From assembly GCA_035283645.1 (NCBI GenBank), contig DATETN010000056.1, positions 1 to 64,000 on the forward strand: a DNA stretch of 64,000 nucleotides. The letters run 5' to 3'. How positions within the stretch are numbered: the stretch's first letter is position 1; each line of letters opens with the position of its first letter. Origin of the DNA: PSRF01 sp035283645 (lineage in GTDB: Bacteria; Acidobacteriota; Blastocatellia; Pyrinomonadales; Pyrinomonadaceae). The notes beneath the pieces were generated by a model, which did no database searches, was not told the DNA's origin, and saw only the letters and a program-made list of their open reading frames with translations. This document shows positions 1 to 9,563 of this stretch, one piece after another. A program made the position numbers and the translations under genes.

Positions 1-120
1 CTATGCGGGCGGGGACGCCCGCGTTCCGAATCTTTAGTTTGCAACTATGCGGGCGGGGACGCCCCTGTTCCGAATCTTTAATTTGCAACCACGCGGGCGG
101 TACGCCCGCGCTTCGATTTA
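1..120. repeat. 44-bp tandem direct repeat with internal palindrome
   Basis: Two full copies (1-44, 45-88) and a third diverging partial copy (89 to about 120) of a 44-base unit. Each unit holds the palindromic core GCGGGCG-GGGA-CGCCCGC (5-22 in copy 1) followed by a conserved TTCCGAATCTTTAGTTTGCAA tail. The array may continue upstream of the window. It resembles REP-type intergenic repeats; no coding potential seen. Confidence 0.8.
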
Positions 121-181
121 AACCGCTACTTTAAACGTCGGCGTTACGACTCTTAAACCCTAACCTGAGCTTTAGAGTTAG

Positions 182-1381
182 TCAGTACAGCAAAGATCCA
201 GCACGTAGTACTTCGAAATCTCTAAATTCGTCCTGCCACTCATCCTCAATATCCTTAAGTGCTCTTCCTTCTTCAATTGCTTTACGAAGAGCCTCAGTGC
301 CGGCAATAACATCAAAAGGATTCCGATCAAAGACGTACTCGTAGGGTGGCTCCTTCCAGCGAAATTCATCATAGAGCTCGTAAGCAACCTTTACCATCGC
401 CACGCCAACCACAACCGGTCGAAATTGTTCGCGATCAAGCACATGAATTTGGACGCCACCACAACTAATTTTTGCATGCTTCTGAAATGTTGGTCTAAAG
501 ACGCAGCTCCGGAAGTACACTCCGGCCAGGCCTATCCCGTTCAGCACCGCTGCATACTCGTGTGGGTCGATGTACGGCGCGCCGACAAACTCAAAGGGTC
601 TGGTTGTCCCGCGGCCTTCCGATAACTGAGTGCCCTCAAAGTGCACCGTGCCGGGAAACACCGTCGCGCTCTCAAGCGTCGGGATGTTTGGCGAAGGCAT
701 CACCCAAGGGCCATCGGTCTGATCAAACCACAACTCTCTTTGCCAGCCCTTCATCAAAACAATGTCCAGGTCGCAATTGATCTTAAAGTGTTGGTTGAAG
801 ATCTGCGCAAGCTCCCCCATGGTCAGGCCGTGTCTTGTCGGCAGGGCAAACTGTCCGACAAACGAGGCGTGTTCGGGCTCAAGAATATTTCCCTCGACGG
901 AGACACCATTGATCGGATTCGGACGATCACAAACCACGACCCGTTTTCCAAATCGCTTTGCCGCACGCATACAATTGGCTAACGTATACGCGAAGGTGTA
1001 GATGCGGCATCCGATGTCCTGCATATCGAAAACGATTACATCCACATCCGCCAACATTTCAGCTGTTGGCTCTCGAGTCTCGCTATACAACGAGTGAATG
1101 CGAAGCCCGGTGTCCCGGTCTAGGCTGTGCTCCGTCTCAATCATGTTGTCCTGAACGTCACCGCGAATCCCGTGCTGCGGTCCAAACAGGGCGGTCAATT
1201 TGATCCTTGGGTCCTGATTCAACAGGTCAGCCGCATGCATAAACTTATGATCGACTGACGCTTGATTGCATACGAGCCCAACCCTGGCGTCGCCCACTAT
1301 TTCTTCCGAACGCTCAAGCAGTGTCTCAAGGCCAAGAAGGATCTGCTTCTTTGCGGGTATTCGAACTGATGATTGCATCAT
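182..1381 (-). CDS. namZ: NamZ-type exo-beta-N-acetylmuramidase (DUF1343)
   Basis: A 399-residue protein, the usual length for the DUF1343 family. Visible family motifs are GPQHGIRGD (about residue 67), DMQDIGCRIYTF (about 119), CDRPNPING (about 151) and PTRHGLTMGEL (about 178). Characterised members release N-acetylmuramic acid from the non-reducing ends of peptidoglycan fragments, so this protein would supply MurNAc for recycling. I do not see a convincing signal peptide at the ATG-ATG start; the N-terminus is polar, so the site of action is unclear. It is followed on the same strand by nothing but repeats and preceded by an SDR gene 24 bp upstream, possibly one transcript. The family assignment is strong; the exact substrate is inferred from the family. 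AmgK- and MurU-like genes that could use its product are at 23-25 kb. Confidence 0.85.
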   Translation of the reverse strand: MMQSSVRIPAKKQILLGLETLLERSEEIVGDARVGLVCNQASVDHKFMHAADLLNQDPRIKLTALFGPQHGIRGDVQDNMIETEHSLDRDTGLRIHSLYSETREPTAEMLADVDVIVFDMQDIGCRIYTFAYTLANCMRAAKRFGKRVVVCDRPNPINGVSVEGNILEPEHASFVGQFALPTRHGLTMGELAQIFNQHFKINCDLDIVLMKGWQRELWFDQTDGPWVMPSPNIPTLESATVFPGTVHFEGTQLSEGRGTTRPFEFVGAPYIDPHEYAAVLNGIGLAGVYFRSCVFRPTFQKHAKISCGGVQIHVLDREQFRPVVVGVAMVKVAYELYDEFRWKEPPYEYVFDRNPFDVIAGTEALRKAIEEGRALKDIEDEWQDEFRDFEVLRAGSLLY

Positions 1382-1405
1382 TCTTAAAGTATCACGTGAA
1401 CTGTT

Positions 1406-2173
1406 TCAGCCACAGAGAACTGAGCCACCATTGACGTTGAGTACCTCGCCGGTAATGTGACGCGCCCAATCTGTGCACAGAAAGGCAATCGGACCAGCAA
1501 TATCATCGGCGGTCGCAATTCTCTTCAGGGGAATAGTTTCAATTATCGACTTGCGCCTTTGTCCATCAGCGAACACTTCGGTGTTCATATCGGTGTCGAC
1601 CCATCCAGGCGCGACGCAATTTACCGTAATGCCAGAACCTGCTAACTCAGTTGCCAACGACTTCGTAAACGAGATCTGGCCTCCTTTGGAGGCGGCATAG
1701 TTCGAGACGCCGGCTTCACCTCTTTGACCAGCAGTGGAACTGACTATTACGATGCGACCAAACCGATTCTGCTTCATGACAGGAACAGCGGCGCGGCAAA
1801 CAGACCACGTCCCTTTCAGATTTATGGCCATTGTCCTGTCCCAAAGCTCTTCAGAGATCTCTTCAACTGGCGCGCCGCGCCAGATCCCGGCATTACATAC
1901 AAGAATATCGACGGTGCGAAACAACTCCACGGTGTTGTGGATGAGCAGTTCGGCCGAAGAGAGACTGGAAACGTCGGCCTGTAGAGCTGCTGCGCGGGCG
2001 CCGATTTGTTGCAGCTCGCTAACAACGGATTCAGCTGCGGAGCGGTCGTGTTGATAGTTCACTATAACCGCGGCGCCTAACTCACCCAGTCGCAACGCGG
2101 TCGCGCGGCCGATCCCACGTGATCCACCTGTAACGATTGCCACACGTTCTGAAATATTAAGATCTCGAGCCAA
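1406..2173 (-). CDS. SDR-family oxidoreductase, FabG-like
   Basis: A 255-residue classical short-chain dehydrogenase/reductase. The NAD(P)-binding TGGSRGIGRA is at 15-24, NAG at about 93, the catalytic Ser-Tyr-Lys set is present (SSTAGQ..SNYAASKGG, about 145-163), and the C-terminal GEVLNVNGG motif typical of FabG-type enzymes is seen. It reduces a keto group using NAD(P)H; 3-oxoacyl-ACP reductase is the closest label, but SDR substrates cannot be read from sequence. The start is TTG, preceded by a purine-rich GGGAAGGAA about 7 bases upstream. It lies 24 bp upstream of the namZ-like gene and is likely co-transcribed. Confidence 0.85.
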   Translation of the reverse strand: MARDLNISERVAIVTGGSRGIGRATALRLGELGAAVIVNYQHDRSAAESVVSELQQIGARAAALQADVSSLSSAELLIHNTVELFRTVDILVCNAGIWRGAPVEEISEELWDRTMAINLKGTWSVCRAAVPVMKQNRFGRIVIVSSTAGQRGEAGVSNYAASKGGQISFTKSLATELAGSGITVNCVAPGWVDTDMNTEVFADGQRRKSIIETIPLKRIATADDIAGPIAFLCTDWARHITGEVLNVNGGSVLCG

Positions 2174-2557
2174 GCCGTTTCCTTCCCCTGCACTGCTAAG
2201 GTGCTGTCAATGTATGCTGTCGTGAATTATGAGGTGCACAGGCGCTCCACCCGCCGCTTGTACTGCCTCGCTGTAGTGTCGGGAAAGGTAGAACCGATCG
2301 GTCTGAAGTTCGATGCGCATCGTTATGCCGATGCGTGGTAGCTGATCTCTCATGGGACGTCAGGAGTGCGTTCATTAATCTAGCAGCACTTGGAGTAATT
2401 GCCAATTGCCCCTGGAGTGCGGCGGCAAGGAGCGCCAGCGGGGCGCCGCCGCTTTGGGTTTAATATCTGCGGAAAGCGCGACGAAAAGCGGCGGCGCGGG
2501 CTTGGCGCCCTTGCCGCCGCACTCCAAACTTGACTTGCATTCGAGCGAGTTCCTATA
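2174..2557. other. Intergenic region between divergent SDR and hslV genes
   Basis: No supportable gene. The left part is ordinary sequence with a small imperfect hairpin near 2318-2338. The right part holds a long palindromic repeat (2413-2526) and then the hslV promoter. The short open frames here simply read through the palindrome. Confidence 0.7.
2413..2526. repeat. Long imperfect palindrome, MITE/REP-like dispersed element
   Basis: The outer arms 2413-2436 (TGGAGTGCGGCGGCAAG...) and 2504-2526 are reverse complements apart from one extra base. The inner arms, about 2437-2454 and 2484-2502 (AGCGGCGGCGC type), also pair, leaving an AT-richer loop of about 29 bases. It is a GC-rich foldback of about 114 bp ending a few bases before the hslV promoter. 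GC-rich elements that begin GGAGTGCGGCGGCAAG are, to my recollection, dispersed in intergenic DNA of soil acidobacteria and verrucomicrobia. No transposase gene is nearby. Confidence 0.8.
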
Positions 2558-2559
2558 GT
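2530..2559 (+). promoter_or_regulatory. Sigma70-like promoter of hslVU operon
   Basis: TTGACT (2530-2535), an 18-base spacer, then TATAGT (2554-2559), each 5/6 to consensus. Transcription would start near 2565-2567, leaving only about 6-8 bases or none before the candidate ATG codons of hslV at 2564 and 2573. Confidence 0.55.
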
Positions 2560-2572
2560 GCTGATGCCGCAA

Positions 2573-3118
2573 ATGCCGAAAGACTCCAGTAACATCAGCA
2601 GCACAACTGTTTTACTCGTGCGCAGAGATGGGAAGGCTGCGCTCGCCGGCGATGGTCAGGTAACGATGGGCGAAACCATCATGAAGGCCAACGCCAAGAA
2701 GGTGCGTCGACTCTATAATGATGCGATTTTGGCTGGTTTTGCCGGAGCCACAGCAGACGCTTTTTCACTTCTGACCCGCTTTGAAAGCAAGCTCGAACAA
2801 TATCACGGAAATCTGGAAAGAGCGGCAATTGAGCTGAGCAAGGAATGGCGCACGGATAAGGTACTGCGGCACCTGGAAGCGCTGCTTGTTGTTGCAGATG
2901 CTAAAAGTTCGTTCTTACTTTCCGGCAATGGCGATGTAATCGCACCGGACGACGGCGTTATTGCAATCGGCTCAGGTGGTTCGTACGCATTGGCTGCGGC
3001 CCGGGCGCTGCTCAAACACACGAAGCTGTCGGCACGCGAGATTGCCGTTGATGCGCTCACGATTGCCGGCGAAATTTGCATCTATTCCAATGAGAATATT
3101 GTCGTAGAAGAGTTGTAG
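2573..3118 (+). CDS. hslV: HslV, peptidase subunit of HslUV protease
   Basis: An N-terminal-nucleophile Thr peptidase forming the proteolytic double ring of the ATP-dependent HslUV (ClpYQ) protease in the cytoplasm. The mature end is clear: TTVLLVRRDGK follows a short propeptide, and the first Thr of that motif is the nucleophile. Downstream AGDGQVTMG, KVRRLYN and the GSGGSYALAAARAL stretch match the family, and the length of about 181 residues is normal. The frame also offers GTG 2558 and ATG 2564. ATG 2573 is chosen because the promoter -10 box overlaps 2558 and no Shine-Dalgarno is visible before any of them. hslU follows after 14 bp. Confidence 0.95.
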   Translation: MPKDSSNISSTTVLLVRRDGKAALAGDGQVTMGETIMKANAKKVRRLYNDAILAGFAGATADAFSLLTRFESKLEQYHGNLERAAIELSKEWRTDKVLRHLEALLVVADAKSSFLLSGNGDVIAPDDGVIAIGSGGSYALAAARALLKHTKLSAREIAVDALTIAGEICIYSNENIVVEEL

Positions 3119-3132
3119 GGCCCGTAAGCGAA

Positions 3133-4557
<1,425 letters not shown>

Positions 4558-4564
4558 AGATTCG

Positions 4565-5692
4565 ATGCATCACGGCCTCCCTGCAGCTCTGGGTTCAACG
4601 GTTTTGCGCATCAGCAGGTCAGCGATATTAGGGATTGTGGCCGCAGCCGCCATTATCACGCTAACTGCCTGCGGCAAACGTCGCCCCCCACTACCCCCGA
4701 TTGAGCGTGTACAACAGCGAACAGAACTCCTCTCCGGTGTGCAACGAGGCAACCAGGTCATCCTCAGCTGGCCGGCGCCCGTCCGAAACGCTCCTGACCC
4801 AAGCGTGCAGAGCATCAGAAGAATTGATGTGTTCCGATTGGCGGAGAGACCCACTGCTCCGTTGCCGCTCACGGAAGACGAGTTCTCTGCACGCTCAACG
4901 CTGGTCGGCTCTGTGACCTACGAGGAGATTCAGAAGGCAACGGACACGCTGACCTATACCGATCGTTTGGAACTGGCAGGCGAACCCGCAAGGCTCCGCT
5001 ACGCAATTACCTATGTCAACGCAGCTGGTCAGCGCGCCGCTTTCTCCAACTTTCTTCTCATAGAGCCCGCTGCTCGCATCGCCGGACCTCCGACTCTTGC
5101 ATCGACAAACGTGTCGGCCGAAGGGGTGACCCTGACTTGGAACCCACCTGGGGCTAATATTGATGGCTCTACACCCGTGAATTTGTTGGGATACAACGTG
5201 TATCGCGAAACCGAAGATCTCGCTTTTGGTCAGCCCCCAATCAATGCCGCGCTCATAAGCGTCACTGACTTTGTAGATAAGAACATCAAGTTCGGCGAGA
5301 ATTATCGATATGCGGTTCGATCCGTCTCTCTAGGCACCGAGGGGGCGCTGGTTGAAAGTTTGAACTCAAACGTCCTCATGGTTTCACCCAGAGACGTCTT
5401 TGCTCCCTCGCAACCTTCCGGCATCAGTGTGGTCGGGGCTCCCGGACGCATTTCGCTGTTCTTTGCTGCTAATCCTGAACCGGACATAGCCGGCTACAAC
5501 ATCTATCGCTCAGTGGATCCCAACCTGTCGAAAGACAGGTGGACCAAGCTCAATACTTCCCTGTTAACCAGAACATCGTTCCAGGATGAGCTGGTTGAAA
5601 CTGGACGCCGTTACTACTACTACCTAACGGCAGTAGACCAGGCAGGAAATGTTAGCGCCCCCTCGGATGTGTATTCCGAAGAGGTACCTTAA
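4565..5692 (+). CDS. Exported lipoprotein with three fibronectin type III domains
   Basis: A 375-residue protein with an N-terminal hydrophobic segment (about 18-33) ending in the lipobox LTAC, so it should be lipidated on Cys and anchored outside the inner membrane. A proline-rich linker (RRPPLPPIE) is followed by three Fn3-like repeats at about 57-165, 170-275 and 280-375. Repeats two and three show the paired GYNVYR/GYNIYR strand and a late Y-x-Y-x-V strand. It starts 7 bp after hslU and is probably in the same transcript. Fn3 repeats usually mediate protein or polysaccharide binding; no catalytic domain is visible. The function is unknown. Confidence 0.8.
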   Translation: MHHGLPAALGSTVLRISRSAILGIVAAAAIITLTACGKRRPPLPPIERVQQRTELLSGVQRGNQVILSWPAPVRNAPDPSVQSIRRIDVFRLAERPTAPLPLTEDEFSARSTLVGSVTYEEIQKATDTLTYTDRLELAGEPARLRYAITYVNAAGQRAAFSNFLLIEPAARIAGPPTLASTNVSAEGVTLTWNPPGANIDGSTPVNLLGYNVYRETEDLAFGQPPINAALISVTDFVDKNIKFGENYRYAVRSVSLGTEGALVESLNSNVLMVSPRDVFAPSQPSGISVVGAPGRISLFFAANPEPDIAGYNIYRSVDPNLSKDRWTKLNTSLLTRTSFQDELVETGRRYYYYLTAVDQAGNVSAPSDVYSEEVP

Positions 5693-5746
5693 CTACCATG
5701 ACTTCCCTATTCATGAAACGCAGTTATTTAGACTACCGGAGGCAAA

Positions 5747-6397
5747 ATGAAATTCTTTCTCGATACCGCTAACCTCAATGAGATACGCGAAGCTGCGGCC
5801 TTTGGTATTGCAGATGGCGTTACAACTAACCCCTCGTTGATTGCCAAAGAAGGCGACGTAGACTTCAAACGACATATTGCCGCGATATGTGAGTTGGTTC
5901 GGGGGCCAGTATCTGCAGAAGTGACGAGCAGTGATGTTGAAGGGATGGTGCGCGAAGGGCGCGAATATGCCCGAGTCGCCCCCAACGTCGTGATCAAGTG
6001 TCCCCTGACGCGCGATGGCTTAAAAGCCACACGCCAACTATCGGATGAGGGCACCAAGGTGAATGTCACACTCTGTTTCTCTGCGGCCCAGGCAATTATG
6101 GCCGCCAAAGCCGGCGCCTCGTTCATCAGTCCATTTCTCGGTCGACTCGATGACATTGGCCAGGATGGATTGGTGCTACTGCAGGATATCGTGGAGATCT
6201 ACAAGAACTACGATTGGAAAACCGAGGTGCTGGCGGCGAGCATTCGTCACCCGATTCATGTGATAGAAGCGGCGCGAATGGGAGCTGACATCGCAACCAT
6301 GCCGTTCAAGGTTATTGACCAACTATTCAATCATCCACTCACCGATAAGGGGCAAGCACAGTTTCTGGCTGATTGGCAGAAGAGTGGCCGCAAATAG
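5747..6397 (+). CDS. fsa: Transaldolase, fructose-6-phosphate aldolase type
   Basis: A 216-residue small transaldolase (TalC/FSA subfamily), about two-thirds the size of the TalB type. The FLDTANLNEI start, GVTTNPSLIAKEG, the Schiff-base lysine in VVIKCPLT, and NVTLCFSAAQAIMAAKAGASFISPFLGRLDD are all present. It interconverts seven-, three-, four- and six-carbon sugar phosphates in the non-oxidative pentose phosphate pathway, or cleaves fructose-6-phosphate. A clear Shine-Dalgarno GGAGG (5738-5742) sits 4 bases before the ATG. The next gene starts at the base after its stop codon. Confidence 0.92.
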   Translation: MKFFLDTANLNEIREAAAFGIADGVTTNPSLIAKEGDVDFKRHIAAICELVRGPVSAEVTSSDVEGMVREGREYARVAPNVVIKCPLTRDGLKATRQLSDEGTKVNVTLCFSAAQAIMAAKAGASFISPFLGRLDDIGQDGLVLLQDIVEIYKNYDWKTEVLAASIRHPIHVIEAARMGADIATMPFKVIDQLFNHPLTDKGQAQFLADWQKSGRK

Positions 6398-6874
6398 ATG
6401 GTTGTAGTGCGCGCCCGCAAGTTTGACGGATTGGAACACCGCCGCTGGAGCGCGCGTCTGGTTGCCCAGGAAGGATCGTTGATAATTCTCGACGCTTCAT
6501 TTGCCAAAGAGGTGCAGCACGATTTACTTGGCACAATTCCAAAAGACACGGTGAGTCTCGAATACTACTGGCTCGACCGTTGGTATAATGTTTTCCGTTT
6601 CTCTGGACCTGCAGGTGAGTTGAGAAACTACTACTGCAATGTTAACTTCCCACCTGAATTTGACGGCCACGTTCTAAGTTATGTAGACCTCGACGTCGAT
6701 GTTCTAGTGAATTCCGACTATTCCTATTCCGTTTTAGACGAGGAAGAATTCGAAGCGAACGCCGCAACCTATGGATATCCAGAAGATGTTCGGCGTAACG
6801 TCAGAGCGGCTCTCAACGAGCTAAAGATGTTGATAGAGTCACGTAGTTTCCCCTTTGTGGACCGAACAACATGA
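6398..6874 (+). CDS. DUF402-domain protein
   Basis: A 158-residue cytoplasmic protein of the DUF402 family. The signature is the acidic strand-rich half, YVDLDVDVLVNSDYSYSVLDEEEFE, preceded by the YYWLDRWYNVFRF strand. Characterised DUF402 proteins in Gram-positive bacteria hydrolyse nucleoside di/triphosphates, and others sit in RNase-related proteins; which applies here cannot be told. The ATG follows the upstream TAG directly, and its stop overlaps the next start by four bases (ATGA), so it is translationally coupled between fsa and the carboxyltransferase gene. Confidence 0.75.
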   Translation: MVVVRARKFDGLEHRRWSARLVAQEGSLIILDASFAKEVQHDLLGTIPKDTVSLEYYWLDRWYNVFRFSGPAGELRNYYCNVNFPPEFDGHVLSYVDLDVDVLVNSDYSYSVLDEEEFEANAATYGYPEDVRRNVRAALNELKMLIESRSFPFVDRTT

Positions 6875-8442
6875 CCTCAAAGCAACAACCGCAGCATGCC
6901 AAGACAAGACTTGAACGTCTGAAAGAACGCAGTGCCCAAGCCGAAATGGGCGGTGGTGCCGAACGCGTCGCGAAGCAACACACTGCAGGAAAGCTGACAG
7001 CCAGAGAACGAATCGAATTCCTGCTCGATGACGGAACTTTCGAAGAGTTCGACAAGTTTGTCGTTCACCGCTCGCGCGACTTCGGTCTTGATAAGCAGGT
7101 CTTCCCGGGCGACGGCGTGATCACAGGACACGGATTGATTGATGGTCGACGCGTGTTCGTTTTTGCGCAGGACTTTACAGTATTCGGTGGTTCACTCTCA
7201 GAAACTCATGCTGAAAAGATCTGCAAGGTAATGGATCTGGCGATGAAGGTAGGGGCCCCTATCATCGGTCTCAACGACTCTGGTGGTGCTCGAATCCAAG
7301 AGGGGGTTTTAAGTCTCGGCGGTTATGCCGACATATTCCTCCGCAATACGCTCGCCAGCGGGGTGGTCCCCCAAATTAGTTGCATCATGGGTCCTTGCGC
7401 TGGAGGTGCGGTTTATAGCCCTGCCATAACTGATTTCAACATTATGGTGAAGGACACGTCGTACATGTTCATCACCGGACCGGATGTAATCAAGACTGTC
7501 ACTCATGAGGATGTCACTAAAGAAGAACTGGGTGGCGCCGTCACTCACAATCAAGTTTCGGGTGTAGCACAATTTGCTGCTGACTCGGACGAGCATGCCC
7601 TGCGAATAGTGCGAGAGCTTCTGTCTTTCATTCCTTCAAATAACCTGGATGAGGCGCCGCGAATCGATACCGGTGATCCCCATGACCGTACTGAGGTAAG
7701 CCTGAACACCATCGTTCCGGAAGCCTCGAATCAACCTTATGACATTCGGGATGCGATTAAGCTAATCGTGGATGATGGGTACTTCTTTGAAGTGCAACAG
7801 CATTTCGCACAAAACATCTCGATTGGGTTCGCGCGCCTCGGCGGCCGGCCCGTAGGCATTGTCGCCAATCAGCCGGCCTTTCTCGCGGGAGTGCTCGACA
7901 TAGACGCGTCAGTCAAGGGTGCGCGCTTTGTCCGTTTCTGCGACTGTTTCAATATTCCGCTGGTGACTTTCGAAGATGTTCCGGGGTTTCTCCCCGGCGT
8001 TTCGCAGGAACACGGTGGAATCATCAGACATGGGGCCAAACTGCTCTACGCGTTTGCTGAAGCCACCGTACCAAAGATTACGGTGATCACGAGAAAGGCC
8101 TATGGCGGCGCATATTGCGTCATGGCTTCCAAACACATTCGGACGGACATCAACTTTGCCTGGCCCAGCGCGGAGATCGCTGTGATGGGTGCTGAGGGTG
8201 CGGTAGGAATACTCTACCGGAGGGAGATCCAGGAGGCCGCCGACAAAGAATCAGCCAAACGCGCTCGGGTACTGGAATTGGAGGAGAAGTTTGCCAATCC
8301 GTATGTTGCTGCGTCGCGGGGCTTCATAGATGAAGTAATCGAACCCGCCGTCACTCGACCAAAACTCATTAATGCCCTGAGAATTTTGGACAACAAACGC
8401 GACACGAATCCGCCGCGTAAACACGGCAACATCCCACTTTAA
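6871..8442 (+). CDS. Acyl-CoA (propionyl-/methylmalonyl-CoA) carboxylase carboxyltransferase subunit
   Basis: A 523-residue carboxyltransferase beta subunit of the PccB/MmdA family. It transfers CO2 between carboxybiotin and an acyl-CoA. N-terminal and C-terminal crotonase-fold halves are both present, with GGSLSETHAEKICKVMDLAMK, LNDSGGARIQEGV, the oxyanion region GPCAGGAVYSPA, TGPDVIKTVTHEDV, and in the second half GFLPGVSQEHGGIIRHGAKLLYA plus KAYGGAYCVMASK. It most resembles subunits acting on propionyl-CoA or methylmalonyl-CoA, but the biotin carrier and carboxylase partners are not in the window. The start overlaps the DUF402 stop. Confidence 0.9.
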   Translation: MTSKQQPQHAKTRLERLKERSAQAEMGGGAERVAKQHTAGKLTARERIEFLLDDGTFEEFDKFVVHRSRDFGLDKQVFPGDGVITGHGLIDGRRVFVFAQDFTVFGGSLSETHAEKICKVMDLAMKVGAPIIGLNDSGGARIQEGVLSLGGYADIFLRNTLASGVVPQISCIMGPCAGGAVYSPAITDFNIMVKDTSYMFITGPDVIKTVTHEDVTKEELGGAVTHNQVSGVAQFAADSDEHALRIVRELLSFIPSNNLDEAPRIDTGDPHDRTEVSLNTIVPEASNQPYDIRDAIKLIVDDGYFFEVQQHFAQNISIGFARLGGRPVGIVANQPAFLAGVLDIDASVKGARFVRFCDCFNIPLVTFEDVPGFLPGVSQEHGGIIRHGAKLLYAFAEATVPKITVITRKAYGGAYCVMASKHIRTDINFAWPSAEIAVMGAEGAVGILYRREIQEAADKESAKRARVLELEEKFANPYVAASRGFIDEVIEPAVTRPKLINALRILDNKRDTNPPRKHGNIPL

Positions 8443-8495
8443 GACGGATCACAAGAGTCTACAAACTGTCTAAACTTCCGAATCCAGCTAACTGT

Positions 8496-9539
8496 CTAAT
8501 GAGTCTGTCGCACTGCGTAATAGCCAGGCCGGTGCAGCAGCTCTAACTTCCGCTTTCGCAGCTCGGGATTAGTAATCTCGATCTTCAGTTTGCGATAGGT
8601 TCCGTTTTTGGATCGATTGCTGGGCGTGTATGCAATCACGTATTGTGACCTCATCTCGCTCTCTATCTCGGCAAATGCCCCGCTCAGTTCTGTGCCCTCC
8701 TTCGGAAAGAAAGCTCTACCGCCAGTTCTCTCCGCGAGTTTCCTGAGTGCGCTCTTGTCGAGACGATACTTTTCCGGATCGCCGATGCCGATGCCGTAGA
8801 TCACAACGTCTCCACGAACTGATGACGCAATTGCCTCGTCACGGGTGGCCCTGCTCGAGGTGTCGTCACCATCCGATAACAGGATTATCGCCCGTCGGGT
8901 GCCTTTACGCTTCGTCGTCAACAGACCGCCGACCGAAGAAATCACCGAATCCCAGATACTCGTCCAGCAGCGGGGATCGTCCAGAACCGTTGTGATGTCT
9001 TCGCAACCATCCGTCGGCAGCTCCACGCGAACTCTGTCTATCGCCTCGAGCGTCTGTGCTGGGTTGTTGCTCAACCCAAATTCAACTTTGGGCCGTCCGT
9101 TAAAAGAGACCACCGCGACACTATCTTTTTCCGGACGCAGGACCGATTTAACAAAGAGTTTTGCTGCGCTCTTCAACATGGGAAGCGTGTCTTCCTGAGA
9201 TGCGCTGGTATCCACCAGAACCACAAAGGTAAGCGGACGCTCAGTCTCACGTTCAAAGAATGCGATCTCCTGAACCACACCGTCTTCCTTTATGCGCACA
9301 TCTTCGGCACGTAAGGTATTTACGAAACGTCGGTTTTTGTCTAAGGCAGTGAAAAGCGTGGTCACCAAATCGGTCTCTACACGCACTACGTCGTCCTGCG
9401 GTGGAGAACTCTGAGATGTTGGTGACTGAATTGAGTTTTCGCTTGGGTTCTGCGCAAGCGGGCTTTGGTCAGGAGCAAATAAGACGAGACTCCCAACCAT
9501 CAGTAACAGCAGACCAATCCGGGTACTTCGCCACCTCAT
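8496..9539 (-). CDS. Exported VWFA-related Acidobacterial domain protein
   Basis: A 347-residue protein with a signal peptide (MRWRSTR then a hydrophobic run to about residue 22) and a low-complexity Ser/Gln/Pro linker. Next come the VVRVETDLVTTLFTALD strand of the family and a VWA domain with MIDAS motif DTSAS and downstream LSDGDDTSS. The C-terminal YVIAYTPSNRSKNGTYRKLKI segment is typical of the acidobacterial VWFA family (TIGR03436-like). VWA domains bind protein ligands through a metal; the target here is unknown. First of the minus-strand set 8496-12653 of exported proteins and a second copy of the family lies at 16538. Confidence 0.88.
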   Translation of the reverse strand: MRWRSTRIGLLLLMVGSLVLFAPDQSPLAQNPSENSIQSPTSQSSPPQDDVVRVETDLVTTLFTALDKNRRFVNTLRAEDVRIKEDGVVQEIAFFERETERPLTFVVLVDTSASQEDTLPMLKSAAKLFVKSVLRPEKDSVAVVSFNGRPKVEFGLSNNPAQTLEAIDRVRVELPTDGCEDITTVLDDPRCWTSIWDSVISSVGGLLTTKRKGTRRAIILLSDGDDTSSRATRDEAIASSVRGDVVIYGIGIGDPEKYRLDKSALRKLAERTGGRAFFPKEGTELSGAFAEIESEMRSQYVIAYTPSNRSKNGTYRKLKIEITNPELRKRKLELLHRPGYYAVRQTH

Positions 9540-9563
9540 AACTTCCGGAGCTCAATTATTCCT

